A stretch of 38,499 bases of DNA from UBA1801 sp035353395 (GCA_035353395.1 DAOPZL010000025.1:1-38499), one strand, 5' to 3'. Shown: positions 1-8,429, numbered from the stretch's first letter. Notes: generated by a model from the sequence alone, not told the origin. Made by a program: numbers and translations.

Positions 1-53
1 TCCTGGAGGAGGGCTACACCATCATGAAACGCAGCGAGATCCACGGAGAATAA
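1..53 (+). CDS. 3' end of an unidentified gene (partial)
   Basis: An open frame enters from the left edge and ends at TAA (51-53). Only 17 codons are visible, ending in the residues KRSEIHGE. It runs toward the convergent kinase gene at 251. The fragment is too short to assign to a family, and it is called coding only because it is open to the edge and ends just before a non-coding, repeat-bearing spacer. Confidence 0.35.
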   Translation, partial: LEEGYTIMKRSEIHGE

Positions 54-104
54 GGTCCTGACTCCGGGACTGCCGGAACGGGAACGAAGGACGGGACACC
101 GGAC

Positions 105-203
105 TTCCATCCCTTGCATCCCTTTTATCCTTGTTCCTTTTTTATTTGTTAAAGATAAAACAAAGATGGATCAACAAGGATAAAAGGGATAAAAGGGATA
201 AAA
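105..203. repeat. Large imperfect palindromic repeat (ATCCCTTTTATCC family)
   Basis: The arms 118-135 and 173-190 are a perfect 18-bp inverted repeat (left arm ATCCCTTTTATCCTTGTT). Outward the pairing continues with few mismatches to 105 and 203, giving arms of about 31 nt around an AT-rich 37-nt centre. The right arm also holds short tandem copies of GGATAAAAG. It lies between two convergent genes. A related element sits at 14666-14739, so this is probably a dispersed intergenic repeat; it could also act as a bidirectional terminator. Confidence 0.75.
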
Positions 204-250
204 CACGAAGCAATCCTGATGTACATCAGAGATTATTCCCAATGTACTTT

Positions 251-2914
251 CTACAGGCCCTTCCCAAGGAGCAACTGGGAGGTCCCGGGGGTGTAGTAGC
301 GGTAGGAATAGCAGGCGCCGTCGCCGGGGACGCGGACGGTGCGGAAGCGCCCGGAAGCGCTGGTCGCGGGCGGCTCCAGGGTCCGCAGGAGCTTCCGCTG
401 GCCCTTCGGATCCACGCGGCGGAGTTCGCCCTTCCCGTCGAGCGTCGAGAAGACCAGGAAGCCGGAGGCGGGAATCCAGCCCATCAGTCGTTCGGTCTTC
501 TCCGCGGGAACCCGCCCGGCCTCCTTGCCCGAAGCGATGTCCAGCGTCGTGAACCAGTTGCCTTCATTTCCTTCCCGTACTTGCAAGGCAATCCGGGTCC
601 CGTCCGGCGAGGCCGCGGAGAGGATTCGTCCTCCCGTCGGCAGGGCCACCCGCTCCAGGCGGCCCGTGCCGTCCAGAGGCTTTCGGGCGAGGACCGCCCC
701 GGCATGGACGAGGACCCAGCGATCGTCCCCTGAGACGACGAAGCGCGCGGACAGGCCCTGGCCGCCCCCGAAGGGCAGTCCGAGAGCCTTGAGTTCCTCG
801 GCCGTCACCAGGGTCCTGAGGTCCCCACCCCGGGAAGGCACCCCGTAGACGCGCTCGGCATCCGAATAGAGGATCACCTTGCCGTCGCTCGAGAAGGCCT
901 CCACCTGCCCAACTCCGACCTTCCGTCCCTTGGAGCGGTCCGCGGGCAGCACCCAGATCTCGTCCTCCCGGGAGATCAGGAGCTGGGAGCCGTCCTCGGA
1001 GACGCCTTCCAGGGTCCCTCCGGTCCAGGCGAGATCCTGCTCGCGCTCCGATCCCGCGAGGCGGCCGCGGGTGGCGATGACTTCCGTCCCCACTTCCAGC
1101 AGGAGCCCCTCGCGGGAGGCGCCGTGGATCCGGAGCTGCCCCGCGTTCCGATGCAGGGCCCGCTCGCCGGTCCGGGTCAGGAGGCCGATCAGGTTCCCCT
1201 GGGTGGCGACGAACAGGCCATTCCCTTCCGCGTTCCACGCCAGTCCCCGGAGGCTGCCTTCGAAGAATCCGCCCCGGGGGCTCAGGGGGCCCCCTCCCCG
1301 CCAGCTCTCGACCGTGCCGTCCGCCCGCCAGCACTTCAGGTGGTAGAAGAAGCGCCCGGCCTCCTGTTCGAAGAAGGCCAGGGCATCCCCCTGGGGGGAG
1401 ACCTTGAGGTCGCGGATGCGCTGTCGCGACGAGTAGCAGACCCGGCCCGCAGGGAATTCGACGACGTAGCCGCCCTCCCCTGCCCGGAGCAGGGCGATCT
1501 TCGTTCCGTCGGGGGTCAGGTCCGCCTCGGACACCTTGGTGGCGACCTGCATGGCCGAGGCGTCCCGCCCCAGTTCCACCTGGAACAGGGAGCCCTCGGC
1601 GTCCTTCAGCAGGGCCGTCCCGGTGTCGGCCACGGCCAGGACCTCCGACGCCGGAGGGTTCTCCACCTCCCGGACGGCCCGGATGTCGTCGCCCTCCCGG
1701 TAGAGGAGCCGGACGGCGCCCGGGCCGTCGCTCACGGAGAACGCCGCGTGCCTGCCGTCCCGGGAAATGGCCGCAGACTGGAGCGCACCCGCCAGTTCCG
1801 CGGCGGGCTCATACTTCTCGTCCAGCTCCGCGTGCCCCAGGAGGCCGAGAGCCCCGCCCCGGTGGGTGGCCAGGAGGGCGGCCGCCAGCAATCCGGCGAG
1901 GAGGAGATAGGCGGCGCTCAGCTGGACTCGGTCCCAGAAGCAGACCCGGAGCCGCTGGGGAAGCCGGATCGGAAGCGGATAGAACAGTTTGTGCGGCGTG
2001 CGGTACCACGGGCGTCCCCCCTCGCCGCCTCCCGCGGCCGCCCTCGTCCTCGAGGCGGTACTGGCCTCGGCAAGGCTCTCCAGCTGGAAGGAGAGATCCC
2101 GCGCGCTCTGGAACCGGTCGTCGGGGTTCTTCTCCAGGCAGCGCCGGAGGAGCCGTTCCATTTCGGGCGGCAGGCCCAGCGCCGGGGCGATTTCCGGAGG
2201 ATCCTCCCGCAGGATCGCGTGCATGGTGTCGATGGCGGAATCGCCCCGGAAGGGGTGGCTGCCCGAGAGCATCTCCCACATCACCACGCCCAGGGCGAAG
2301 ATGTCCGCCCGGGCATCCACGGGCTGGCCTTGCACCTGCTCCGGGGCCATGTAGCCGACGGTCCCCAGCACCATGCCCGCCTGGGTGTGCATGGCCCGGG
2401 TCGCCTCCTCGGAGGTCCCTTCGGCCGCGGGCCGCGCCAGCTTGGCCAGGCCGAAATCCAGGATCTTCACGAGCCCCTGCCGGGTCAGGTGCACGTTCTC
2501 GGGCTTCAGGTCCCGGTGGACGATGCCCTTGGCGTGGGCCACCCCCAGGGCCCTGGCCATCTGGATCGCGATCTCGGCCACCTTGCGGACCGGCATCGGC
2601 CTGCCGCCCATCCGGCCCCGCAGGGACTCCCCGTCCAGCAGCTCCATGACCAGGTAGGGCGCACCGTCCTCCGCCGCGCCCACATCATAGATCTGGACGA
2701 TGTTCGGGTGGTTCAGGGCCGCCACCGCCAGGGCCTCCTGCTGGAAGCGCTTCTGGGACTCGGCGTCCCGCCCCAGGTTCATGGTGAGGACCTTGATCGC
2801 CACCTCCCGCCCCAGGCGCGGATCGGCGGCCGCGTAGACCTCGCCCATGCCGCCCGAGCCCAGCAGCCGGAGCACCTGGTAGGGACCCAGAGCCGTGCCT
2901 GATGCCAGGACCAT
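251..2914 (-). CDS. Transmembrane Ser/Thr protein kinase with C-terminal beta-propeller-like sensor
   Basis: A Hanks-type kinase of 887 aa. Visible motifs are the glycine loop GSGGMGEVY (19-27), catalytic Lys41, the HRDLKPEN loop with Asp135, DFG with Asp153, and GYMAPEQ near 187-193. A Pro/Arg-rich linker leads to one membrane segment at about 331-350. The remaining 530 residues contain repeated short motifs such as ISRDGRHAAF and LTPDGTKIALL, typical of TolB/WD40-like propellers, and would lie outside the membrane. The family phosphorylates Ser/Thr of partner proteins; the target here is unknown. I chose the ATG at 2914, preceded by GAGG; the frame stays open far upstream, but that part is antisense to the divergent PilT-like gene and is not kinase sequence. 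The 87-bp spacer to that gene must hold both promoters. Confidence 0.93.
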   Translation of the reverse strand: MVLASGTALGPYQVLRLLGSGGMGEVYAAADPRLGREVAIKVLTMNLGRDAESQKRFQQEALAVAALNHPNIVQIYDVGAAEDGAPYLVMELLDGESLRGRMGGRPMPVRKVAEIAIQMARALGVAHAKGIVHRDLKPENVHLTRQGLVKILDFGLAKLARPAAEGTSEEATRAMHTQAGMVLGTVGYMAPEQVQGQPVDARADIFALGVVMWEMLSGSHPFRGDSAIDTMHAILREDPPEIAPALGLPPEMERLLRRCLEKNPDDRFQSARDLSFQLESLAEASTASRTRAAAGGGEGGRPWYRTPHKLFYPLPIRLPQRLRVCFWDRVQLSAAYLLLAGLLAAALLATHRGGALGLLGHAELDEKYEPAAELAGALQSAAISRDGRHAAFSVSDGPGAVRLLYREGDDIRAVREVENPPASEVLAVADTGTALLKDAEGSLFQVELGRDASAMQVATKVSEADLTPDGTKIALLRAGEGGYVVEFPAGRVCYSSRQRIRDLKVSPQGDALAFFEQEAGRFFYHLKCWRADGTVESWRGGGPLSPRGGFFEGSLRGLAWNAEGNGLFVATQGNLIGLLTRTGERALHRNAGQLRIHGASREGLLLEVGTEVIATRGRLAGSEREQDLAWTGGTLEGVSEDGSQLLISREDEIWVLPADRSKGRKVGVGQVEAFSSDGKVILYSDAERVYGVPSRGGDLRTLVTAEELKALGLPFGGGQGLSARFVVSGDDRWVLVHAGAVLARKPLDGTGRLERVALPTGGRILSAASPDGTRIALQVREGNEGNWFTTLDIASGKEAGRVPAEKTERLMGWIPASGFLVFSTLDGKGELRRVDPKGQRKLLRTLEPPATSASGRFRTVRVPGDGACYSYRYYTPGTSQLLLGKGL

Positions 2915-3001
2915 CACCACCTCGCCAGCTTCCAGTCTGGAGGATACCAAATCCGGGGAGCGGGTCCGAGTAGACTGGTGGAATCGACACGGGAGGTCGT
3001 C

Positions 3002-4555
3002 ATGGCCCAGCTGGACAAGCTCCTCGCCCACGTGGTCCTGCGGGGGGGACGGTCCCTGCGCATGGAACCGAACCAGAAGCCGATGCTGCTGATGCCGGAC
3101 GGGAGCGCCCTTCCCCTGCTGGCGAACCCGGTGCTGCCCACCATGATGGAGCTGCTCTCCAGGGAAGTCCTGCCGCCCCATCTCATGGAGCCCTGGACCA
3201 GCACCGGAGAGGTCCGGTTCAACCACGTCACCGGGACTGGCACCTTCTCCCTCGACATCCGCCGGACGCAGCTGGGCATCCAGATCGAGGCGGAGCCCCT
3301 GGCGACCGCGGCCCGGGAACCCGAACCCGCGCCCCCCGCCTCTCCGAGAGCCACCTCGCCGATCCTCCTGGACGTGGAACGGCCCGCCGCCTCCCCGGCG
3401 CCCCCCCCCTCGCCCCGCGTCGAAGCCGCGGGCCCGGGGGGTTCCCAGACCCTCGCCGAGAGCCTGCTGAAGACGCTGGTGGAACTCGAAGGATCGGATC
3501 TCCACTGCAGCTCCTTCGAGACCCCCCTCGCCCGCATCCACGGAGACATGGAGGAACTCGGCGATTTCGGCATCCTGGGATCCACCCAGATCCGGGACGT
3601 CATGGAGTTCCTGGCTCCGCCCCTGGTCTGGGCTCAGTTCCGGGAGAACAACGACGCCGACTTCGCCTATGCCTTCGAGGCGGGCAACTGCCGCCTCCGC
3701 GTGAACTTCTTCCAGGACCGGGTCGGGCCCGGCTTCGTCTGCCGAGTGATCCCCAACCAGATCCCGGATCCCGACAAGCTGGGGCTGTCCGATCCCATCC
3801 GGCGCCTGTCCGATCTCTCGAAGGGCCTCGTGCTGGTGACGGGCCCCACCGGCAGCGGCAAGTCCACCACCCTGGCCGCCATCATCGACCTGGCCAACCA
3901 GAAGCGCTCGGACCACATCCTCACGATCGAGGATCCCATCGAGTTCGTCCATCCCCGGAAGAAGTGCCTGGTGAACCAGCGCGAGGTCGGGACCCACACC
4001 GGGAGTTTCAAGACCGGCCTCCGGGCCGCCCTGCGCGAGGATCCCGACATCGTGCTCGTGGGCGAGATGCGCGACCTGGAAACCATCTCCATCGCCCTGG
4101 AGACGGCCATCACCGGCCACCTGGTCTTCGGCACCATGCACACCAGCAGCGCCATCGGCACGATCGACCGCATCGTGGACCAGTTCCCCGCCGACCGGCA
4201 GGCGCAGATCCGCGTCATGCTGGCGGACTCCCTGAAGGCCAGCATCTCCCAGACCCTCCTCAAGAAGATCGGGGGCGGCCGGGTCGCGGCCATCGAGAGC
4301 CTCTTCATCACGCCCGCCATCGCCAACCTGATCCGCGAGGGCAAGAACTACCAGATCACCTCCGCCATGCAGACGGGCCGGGCCTATGGCCAGAAGCTGA
4401 TGAACGACGCCCTCATGGAGCTCATCCAGAACGGGAAGGTGGAACCCATGGAGGCCTACCTGAAGTGCCCCGACAAGGAGTCATTCATGGCCACCCTCAA
4501 GCGCAACAACTGCACCTGGGATCCCCGCGGCGAGGAGCGGCCGATGCCGCTCTGA
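3002..4555 (+). CDS. PilT/PilU-family type IV pilus retraction ATPase with extra N-terminal domain
   Basis: A 517-aa secretion/twitching ATPase. Walker A is GPTGSGKST (281-289), the Asp box TIEDPIEFVH (308-317), Walker B with the PilT-type GEMRD (354-358), and the His box GHLVFGTMHT (372-381). Such hexameric cytoplasmic motors depolymerise type IV pili. The protein is about 150 residues longer than standard PilT (about 345 aa). Residues 1-98 look like a degenerate second copy of the PilT N-terminal domain, followed by a Pro/Ala-rich linker (104-146) and then the normal N-domain (about 150-255). The ATG at 3002 is preceded by GGGAGG. No pilin or other pil gene is in the window, so PilT versus PilU cannot be decided. 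It converges on the prenyltransferase gene with only 9 bp between the two stops. Confidence 0.9.
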   Translation: MAQLDKLLAHVVLRGGRSLRMEPNQKPMLLMPDGSALPLLANPVLPTMMELLSREVLPPHLMEPWTSTGEVRFNHVTGTGTFSLDIRRTQLGIQIEAEPLATAAREPEPAPPASPRATSPILLDVERPAASPAPPPSPRVEAAGPGGSQTLAESLLKTLVELEGSDLHCSSFETPLARIHGDMEELGDFGILGSTQIRDVMEFLAPPLVWAQFRENNDADFAYAFEAGNCRLRVNFFQDRVGPGFVCRVIPNQIPDPDKLGLSDPIRRLSDLSKGLVLVTGPTGSGKSTTLAAIIDLANQKRSDHILTIEDPIEFVHPRKKCLVNQREVGTHTGSFKTGLRAALREDPDIVLVGEMRDLETISIALETAITGHLVFGTMHTSSAIGTIDRIVDQFPADRQAQIRVMLADSLKASISQTLLKKIGGGRVAAIESLFITPAIANLIREGKNYQITSAMQTGRAYGQKLMNDALMELIQNGKVEPMEAYLKCPDKESFMATLKRNNCTWDPRGEERPMPL

Positions 4556-4564
4556 GGCGGGGGG

Positions 4565-5560
4565 TCAGGCGCTCCGCTCGAGCAGGACATCGGGGATCTT
4601 CAGGAGCAGGCGCTTGACCGAGGCCTCCCCGTCCACCGCCGACAGGTGGGCGACGGCGGCCGCGGAGGCCTTCGCGGCCAGCGCGCGCGTCTCCGAAAGG
4701 GCATCGTGCGCCGCGATCAGCTCGCGCAGCCGGGCTTCGTCCTCCGGCCGGATCGGACAGGCCTCCCCCGCCTCCCAGATCCGGCGGACGATGGGCTCCG
4801 TCTCCGCGGGCGCCCGCTCCAGGAGCGTGAGCATGGGAAGGGTCAGCTTGCCCTCCCGGAGATCGGAAAGGGCCGGCTTGCCCAGCTCTTCGCGGGTGGC
4901 CGTGTAGTCCAGGAGGTCGTCCACCAGCTGGAAGGCGCGGCCGATCTCCAGGCCGTACGATCTCATGGCGGCGCAGTCGGGCTCCGGGCGCCCGGCCAGG
5001 ACCGCGGCGCTTTCCGTGCAGCCCCCGAAGAGCAGCGCGGTCTTGCGCTCCTGGATGTCGAAGTATTCCCGCCGGGTCGCCTCGAGGTTGTAGAGGCAGT
5101 CGTTCTGGATCAGCTCGCCCTCGATCATGCGGGTGGCCACTTCCGCCAGGATCTCGAGAAGGCGCCAGTTCCGGCCCCGGATGGCGCTCGCCAGGGCCTG
5201 GAGGTAGAGCAGGTCCCCGAAGAGCACCGTCAGGGTGTTGCCCCAGACGACGTTCAGGGTGGGCTTGCTGCGCCGCAGGTCCGCGTGGTCGATGACGTCG
5301 TCGTGGACCAGCGTGGCCGTGTGGATCAGCTCGAAGACGGCGCCGAACCGGACGTCTTCCGGGGTCACCGCGCCGCAGAACTTCGCGGCGAGCAGCACCA
5401 GCGCGGGACGCAACCGCTTGCCCTGGCTCGCGCGCACGTGTCCGGCCAGCTTGGCCACCACCGGCAGGTCGCTCGCGAGCAGCCTCTTCAATTCCTCTTC
5501 CACCGCCGAGAGCTTCCCGGAGATGGGCTTGAAGCAACGGGATAGGTCCAGGCGCGACAT
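4565..5560 (-). CDS. Long-chain polyprenyl diphosphate synthase (IspB-like)
   Basis: A 331-aa trans-isoprenyl diphosphate synthase. It shows GKRLRP (47-52), the first Asp-rich motif DDVID (87-91) followed by RR, and the second Asp-rich motif DDLLD (213-217). The enzyme condenses isopentenyl diphosphate onto an allylic primer; the residues before the first motif (ELIHTATLVHDD) resemble octa/hepta-prenyl synthases that make quinone side chains. Product length is inferred. Its ATG directly follows the TGA of the upstream yajQ-like gene (TGAATG), so the two are probably translationally coupled. Confidence 0.9.
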   Translation of the reverse strand: MSRLDLSRCFKPISGKLSAVEEELKRLLASDLPVVAKLAGHVRASQGKRLRPALVLLAAKFCGAVTPEDVRFGAVFELIHTATLVHDDVIDHADLRRSKPTLNVVWGNTLTVLFGDLLYLQALASAIRGRNWRLLEILAEVATRMIEGELIQNDCLYNLEATRREYFDIQERKTALLFGGCTESAAVLAGRPEPDCAAMRSYGLEIGRAFQLVDDLLDYTATREELGKPALSDLREGKLTLPMLTLLERAPAETEPIVRRIWEAGEACPIRPEDEARLRELIAAHDALSETRALAAKASAAAVAHLSAVDGEASVKRLLLKIPDVLLERSA

Positions 5561-6058
5561 TCAGCCTCGGTAGTTGGTGAACTGGAGGTCCAGGCCCTGG
5601 TCGTTCTTCTTGAGCAGGGCCATGCAGGCCTGGAGGTCGTCCTTGCTCTTGCCGGAGATACGGAGCTGCTCGCCCTGGATCGCCGCCTGGACCTTGAGCT
5701 TGGCGTCCTTGACGACCTTGACCATCGCCTTGGCCTTCTCCGTGGGGATTCCCTGCAGGATCTTGACCTCCTGCCGGACGGTCCCCTTCGTCGCCGGCTC
5801 GATCTTCCCGTATTCCATGGCGCGGATGCTGACGCCGCGCTTCACGAGCTTCGACTGCAGCACGTCGACGACGGCCTTGAGCTTCGTCTCGTCGTCGCTC
5901 TTGAGCACGAGCACGGCCTCGTCCTTGAGCTCGATGTCCGAGACGGATCCCTTGAAGTCGTAGCGCTGGCCGATCTCCTTCATGGCCATGGTCACGGCGT
6001 TCTTGACCTCGTCCAGGTTGACCTTCGATACGACGTCGAACGTGCATTCGGTTGCCAT
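5561..6058 (-). CDS. yajQ: YajQ family nucleotide-binding protein
   Basis: A 165-aa protein, the usual size for the UPF0234/YajQ family. It starts MATECTFDVVSKVN and contains QRYDFKGS (about 30-37) and the C-terminal TNYRG, all characteristic. Family members form two ferredoxin-like folds; some bind c-di-GMP or nucleotides, but the exact role here is unknown. The ATG at 6058 is chosen for the GGAGG five bases upstream and the family-typical start; the longer open frame upstream is not conserved-looking. It is followed directly by the prenyl synthase gene (stop and start abut). Confidence 0.93.
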   Translation of the reverse strand: MATECTFDVVSKVNLDEVKNAVTMAMKEIGQRYDFKGSVSDIELKDEAVLVLKSDDETKLKAVVDVLQSKLVKRGVSIRAMEYGKIEPATKGTVRQEVKILQGIPTEKAKAMVKVVKDAKLKVQAAIQGEQLRISGKSKDDLQACMALLKKNDQGLDLQFTNYRG

Positions 6059-6108
6059 CTGGTCCTCCAATCCCCATCGACATGGTAGCGGTTCGAGGGG
6101 CCCTCGGC

Positions 6109-6741
6109 CTAGACGGACGGCTGCGCCCGCTCCAGCGCGGACCGGAGGGCGGCCCAGCCGTCCCAGGTGTAGAGCCTCAGGAAGGCCGCCAGCACCAGCG
6201 CGTGATGGACCTCGCCGCTCCGGAGCATCGCCTGCCACTCCCGCCACGACATGGCCCAGACCCGGAGTTCCTCCGAAGGGTCCAGCTTCAGGGTCCCCGC
6301 GGAAACGCAGTCCATGGCCAGGAAGAAATGGCACCGGTTGTTCTGGACGGCGGGATTCGGCGTGCAGCAGCCCAGGGAGACCCAGTTCCCGGAGACGTGG
6401 CCCGTCTCTTCCCGCAGTTCCCTGGCGGCGCTCTGGAAGGGCTCCTCCCCGGGATCGCAGATGCCGCCGACGATCTCGAAGGTGGGCGCGTCGATGCCGT
6501 GGCGGTACTGCTCCACCACCAGCAGGTCTCCCCCGTCCGCCAGGGCCGTGAAGGCGATGACGTTCACCCAGTCCGGACAGATCAGCCGGGTGAACTCGTG
6601 GGGACGATCCGTGTGCGGTGAGCGCCGCTGGATCGAGACCTGGTCGAAGAGCCTGGAGGCTCCCCGGAGCGAGGATCCCTGCTCCTTCCAGGGCGTGCTG
6701 GGGTCGAATCCTGCGGAATGCTGGGCCAGAAGGCGCATCAT
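6109..6741 (-). CDS. Nudix hydrolase, ADP-ribose pyrophosphatase-like
   Basis: A 210-aa protein with a clear Nudix box at about 93-115: G-x5-E-x7-RELREETG, preceded by FEIVGG as in ADP-ribose/nucleoside-diphosphate-sugar pyrophosphatases of the NudF type. These cytosolic enzymes hydrolyse X-linked nucleoside diphosphates using Mg2+ held by the box glutamates. The N-terminal 50 residues have no recognisable domain. Two adjacent ATGs (6741 and 6738) are possible; GGGGG suits the second better. A 13-codon mini-ORF with a much better ribosome site overlaps the start (separate entry). 50 bp separates the stop from yajQ. Confidence 0.88.
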   Translation of the reverse strand: MMRLLAQHSAGFDPSTPWKEQGSSLRGASRLFDQVSIQRRSPHTDRPHEFTRLICPDWVNVIAFTALADGGDLLVVEQYRHGIDAPTFEIVGGICDPGEEPFQSAARELREETGHVSGNWVSLGCCTPNPAVQNNRCHFFLAMDCVSAGTLKLDPSEELRVWAMSWREWQAMLRSGEVHHALVLAAFLRLYTWDGWAALRSALERAQPSV

Positions 6742-6779
6742 GCCCCCCGCTGCGTAAGGCGATCCCCGTTCCTGGTCAT
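6738..6779 (-). CDS. Possible 13-residue upstream ORF coupled to the Nudix gene
   Basis: The ATG at 6779 follows GGGAGG with a 4-base spacer, the best ribosome site near this gene. The frame reads MTRNGDRLTQRGA and its TGA overlaps the first Nudix ATG in an ATGA arrangement. It may be a coupling leader. Alternatively, one extra G in the run of six Gs before the Nudix ATG would fuse it to the Nudix frame, so a sequencing indel or slippage site is an alternative. Confidence 0.35.
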   Translation of the reverse strand: MTRNGDRLTQRGA

Positions 6780-6813
6780 CGTTCCTCCCGTGTCCCTAGT
6801 GTAATGCACCCCC

Positions 6814-6842
6814 TTCATCGAAAAAGGGGATGGTGCTAAGGT
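6814..6842 (+). promoter_or_regulatory. Candidate promoter giving a leaderless mRNA
   Basis: TTCATC (6814-6819), a 17-bp spacer and TAAGGT (6837-6842) precede the lipoprotein ATG by exactly six bases, so transcription would start at or next to the ATG. No good ribosome-binding sequence precedes that ATG. The -35 matches consensus at only three positions. Confidence 0.35.
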
Positions 6843-6848
6843 TCGGCC

Positions 6849-7472
6849 ATGCTCCGACGCCCAGCCATCGCTTCGGCCCTGCTCGCTCTCCTCGTCCTGT
6901 CCTGCGATTCCATGGATCCAAGGCTTCCCGACACGCTCTACGACGAGGCGGTGGAGCTCAACAAGCAGGGCAAGACGCTCGAGGCCAAGAGCATGATGCA
7001 GATGATCGCCCGGCAATTCCCGGGCACCGAGGCCGGCAAGCAGGCCAGCAAGGACCTCTACCTGATCGACGTCATCCTGAAGCAGGACCTCCAGCAGCGC
7101 CAGAAGGAACTGATGGAGGCCATGCGCCGGGTCGCCAACGCGCTGATCCGCTACAAGGGGAACGAGAAGGAATACCCGGATTCGCTCACGGCCCTCGTGC
7201 CGGAATACCTCGAGAAGATCCCCGAATCGCCCTGGGGCCATCCCTTCCTCTACCGCCCCTACGTGAAATACCCCATCGTGGACGTCAAGGGGAAGCGGGG
7301 CAACGTCACCCAGAAGTTCAACACCGCCTTCGACGGCTACTACCTCGTCTGCCTGGGCGTGGACATGCGGCCCGGGGGCGAAGGCATGGCCTCGGACGTG
7401 TTCTTCGTGGACGGGGAGGTCCATCGGGAGGGCTCCCTGCCCCGGATCCCCGAGCCCCAGCCGATCAAATAG
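6849..7472 (+). CDS. Small lipoprotein with pseudopilin-like C-terminal region
   Basis: A 207-aa protein. It starts with a signal peptide and lipobox ending LLVLSC (Cys19), so it should be lipid-anchored. Residues 30-60 (ELNKQGKTLEAKSMMQMIA) resemble a TPR-like helix pair. The C-terminal half, with YPDSLTALVPEYLEKIPESPWG followed by a FVDGEV strand, resembles the globular region of type II secretion GspG-like pseudopilins, but the hydrophobic N-terminal pilin helix is absent. The similarity is judged by eye and the role is unknown. It is divergent from the Nudix gene and stands just left of the AT-rich island. Confidence 0.75.
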   Translation: MLRRPAIASALLALLVLSCDSMDPRLPDTLYDEAVELNKQGKTLEAKSMMQMIARQFPGTEAGKQASKDLYLIDVILKQDLQQRQKELMEAMRRVANALIRYKGNEKEYPDSLTALVPEYLEKIPESPWGHPFLYRPYVKYPIVDVKGKRGNVTQKFNTAFDGYYLVCLGVDMRPGGEGMASDVFFVDGEVHREGSLPRIPEPQPIK

Positions 7473-7946
7473 GCGCCAGGGTTCCGCCCTTGCTTGAAGA
7501 CAGACCTCCCCGGCTAGAAGCGCCGTCGCGTTCCCGAGGGACGAGACGCAGGAATCCCCCTGCTGCCGTGACGACCGCATGATGGACGCCCCGGAGAGCC
7601 CCGCCCCATCCTCTCAAGATACTCATTTCACGGTGTTGATATGATCGAAGTCATGATTAATTAAAATGATTTATTTATTATGAATTCTCTACCCAAGAAA
7701 TATCAACGCGAAACCTCTCCTCCTCCAGAGCCATAACGGGAATCCGTCCATGAACCCCCGTCAACCCACCCCTGCAACTGGATCACCCACCATGTCCATC
7801 CACCATCGCACAGCGGCTAGGTCCAACTCCAGACGTTAGGCCGCATCTGGGAATGCGCAACAGAACGTCCTCCGGCAGAAGCCCCTTGACATCCAACGTC
7901 AGGATCACCACGATATACTTACTATTCATGTCGTGGAGATTCGAAG
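7473..7946. other. Intergenic region entering the AT-rich island
   Basis: 474 bp without a convincing gene. The left part (to about 7610) keeps the high GC of the chromosome. From about 7612 the base composition drops sharply (7640-7690 is nearly all A/T). The stretch 7740-7900 is of intermediate GC and antisense-open for 81 codons, but has no ribosome site or recognisable product. The right end holds the promoter-like elements of the amidase-like gene. Confidence 0.5.
7914..7946 (+). promoter_or_regulatory. Candidate -10 and ribosome site of the amidase-like gene
   Basis: TATACT (7914-7919) matches the -10 consensus at five of six positions and GGAG (7935-7938) lies eight bases before the ATG at 7947. 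A perfect TTGACA at 7886-7891 is present, but its 22-bp spacing from the -10 is too long for a standard sigma-70 promoter. Confidence 0.35.
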
Positions 7947-8429
7947 ATGCCCGTACTGATGACCGATTTACAGGGGTATGTTGGAAAATCCATAGGAGAA
8001 ATTTGCGAAAATCATTTTGATTCTTCATCGCAAAACCACTGTGCTCACTTTGTCAGTCATGCTCTTGGACTAAAACTTGGGATGTTGTGTGGCGACATGA
8101 AGTTTGAAACAAAGAAGACAGGGGCCTCCATTCGTTGTGATGAATTATACAATTATTTGTCGCAAAAGGGTCCTTGGGATCAGAGGCTCTCTCAAGGTTT
8201 TGGGTGCATTCTTATCTTTGTAACCTCAGCCAAGAATGTCAGAAGTAACTTTATGAGTCCTGCTCCACAGAAACATGTCGGTATTTGCTGTGGAGGGAAG
8301 GTGTTCAATTTTTCGAATTCCCAGCACAGAGTTATTGTTGACTTCTCTGTTGACAGTTTTCATAACAAATTTAAAAAAACTTATCATGGAAATGACATCT
8401 CTCTCTATTATGGAGTACCACGATGGTAA
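7947..8429 (+). CDS. Putative NlpC/P60- or CHAP-like amidase (possible antibacterial effector)
   Basis: A 160-aa protein with no signal peptide or membrane segment. The motif NHCAHFVSHALG (30-41) looks like the nucleophile helix of papain-fold amidases, with Cys32 as nucleophile. KHVGICCGGKVFNFSNS (109-125) would supply His110 and a polar third residue (Asn121 or Asn124). Such enzymes cut peptidoglycan peptides or related amide bonds. The stop overlaps the start of a secreted small protein by seven bases (ATGGTAA). The size, lack of a leader and overlap with an exported partner resemble type VI amidase effector/immunity pairs, but no secretion gene is nearby. Codon use is AT-rich, unlike both neighbours, pointing to horizontal acquisition. 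The family call is by motif only. Confidence 0.6.
   Translation: MPVLMTDLQGYVGKSIGEICENHFDSSSQNHCAHFVSHALGLKLGMLCGDMKFETKKTGASIRCDELYNYLSQKGPWDQRLSQGFGCILIFVTSAKNVRSNFMSPAPQKHVGICCGGKVFNFSNSQHRVIVDFSVDSFHNKFKKTYHGNDISLYYGVPRW

Noticed and set aside
2915..4141. Upstream extension of the kinase frame to 4141
   Set aside because: It is antisense to the clear PilT-like gene, shows no kinase-family sequence, and a good start with GAGG exists at 2914.
7579..7644. Short frame starting ATGATG at the edge of the islet
   Set aside because: Twenty-one codons, no ribosome site, no partner or homologous appearance.
7815..7850. GTTAGGC preceded by CAACTCC, resembling one half of an integron attC site
   Set aside because: No matching left half (RYYYAAC with complementary L site) upstream and no second site after the cassette-like gene pair, so an integron origin is not supported.
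7783..8028. 81-codon minus-strand frame at the left of the islet
   Set aside because: No ribosome site and no recognisable product; it overlaps the promoter and start of the amidase-like gene.
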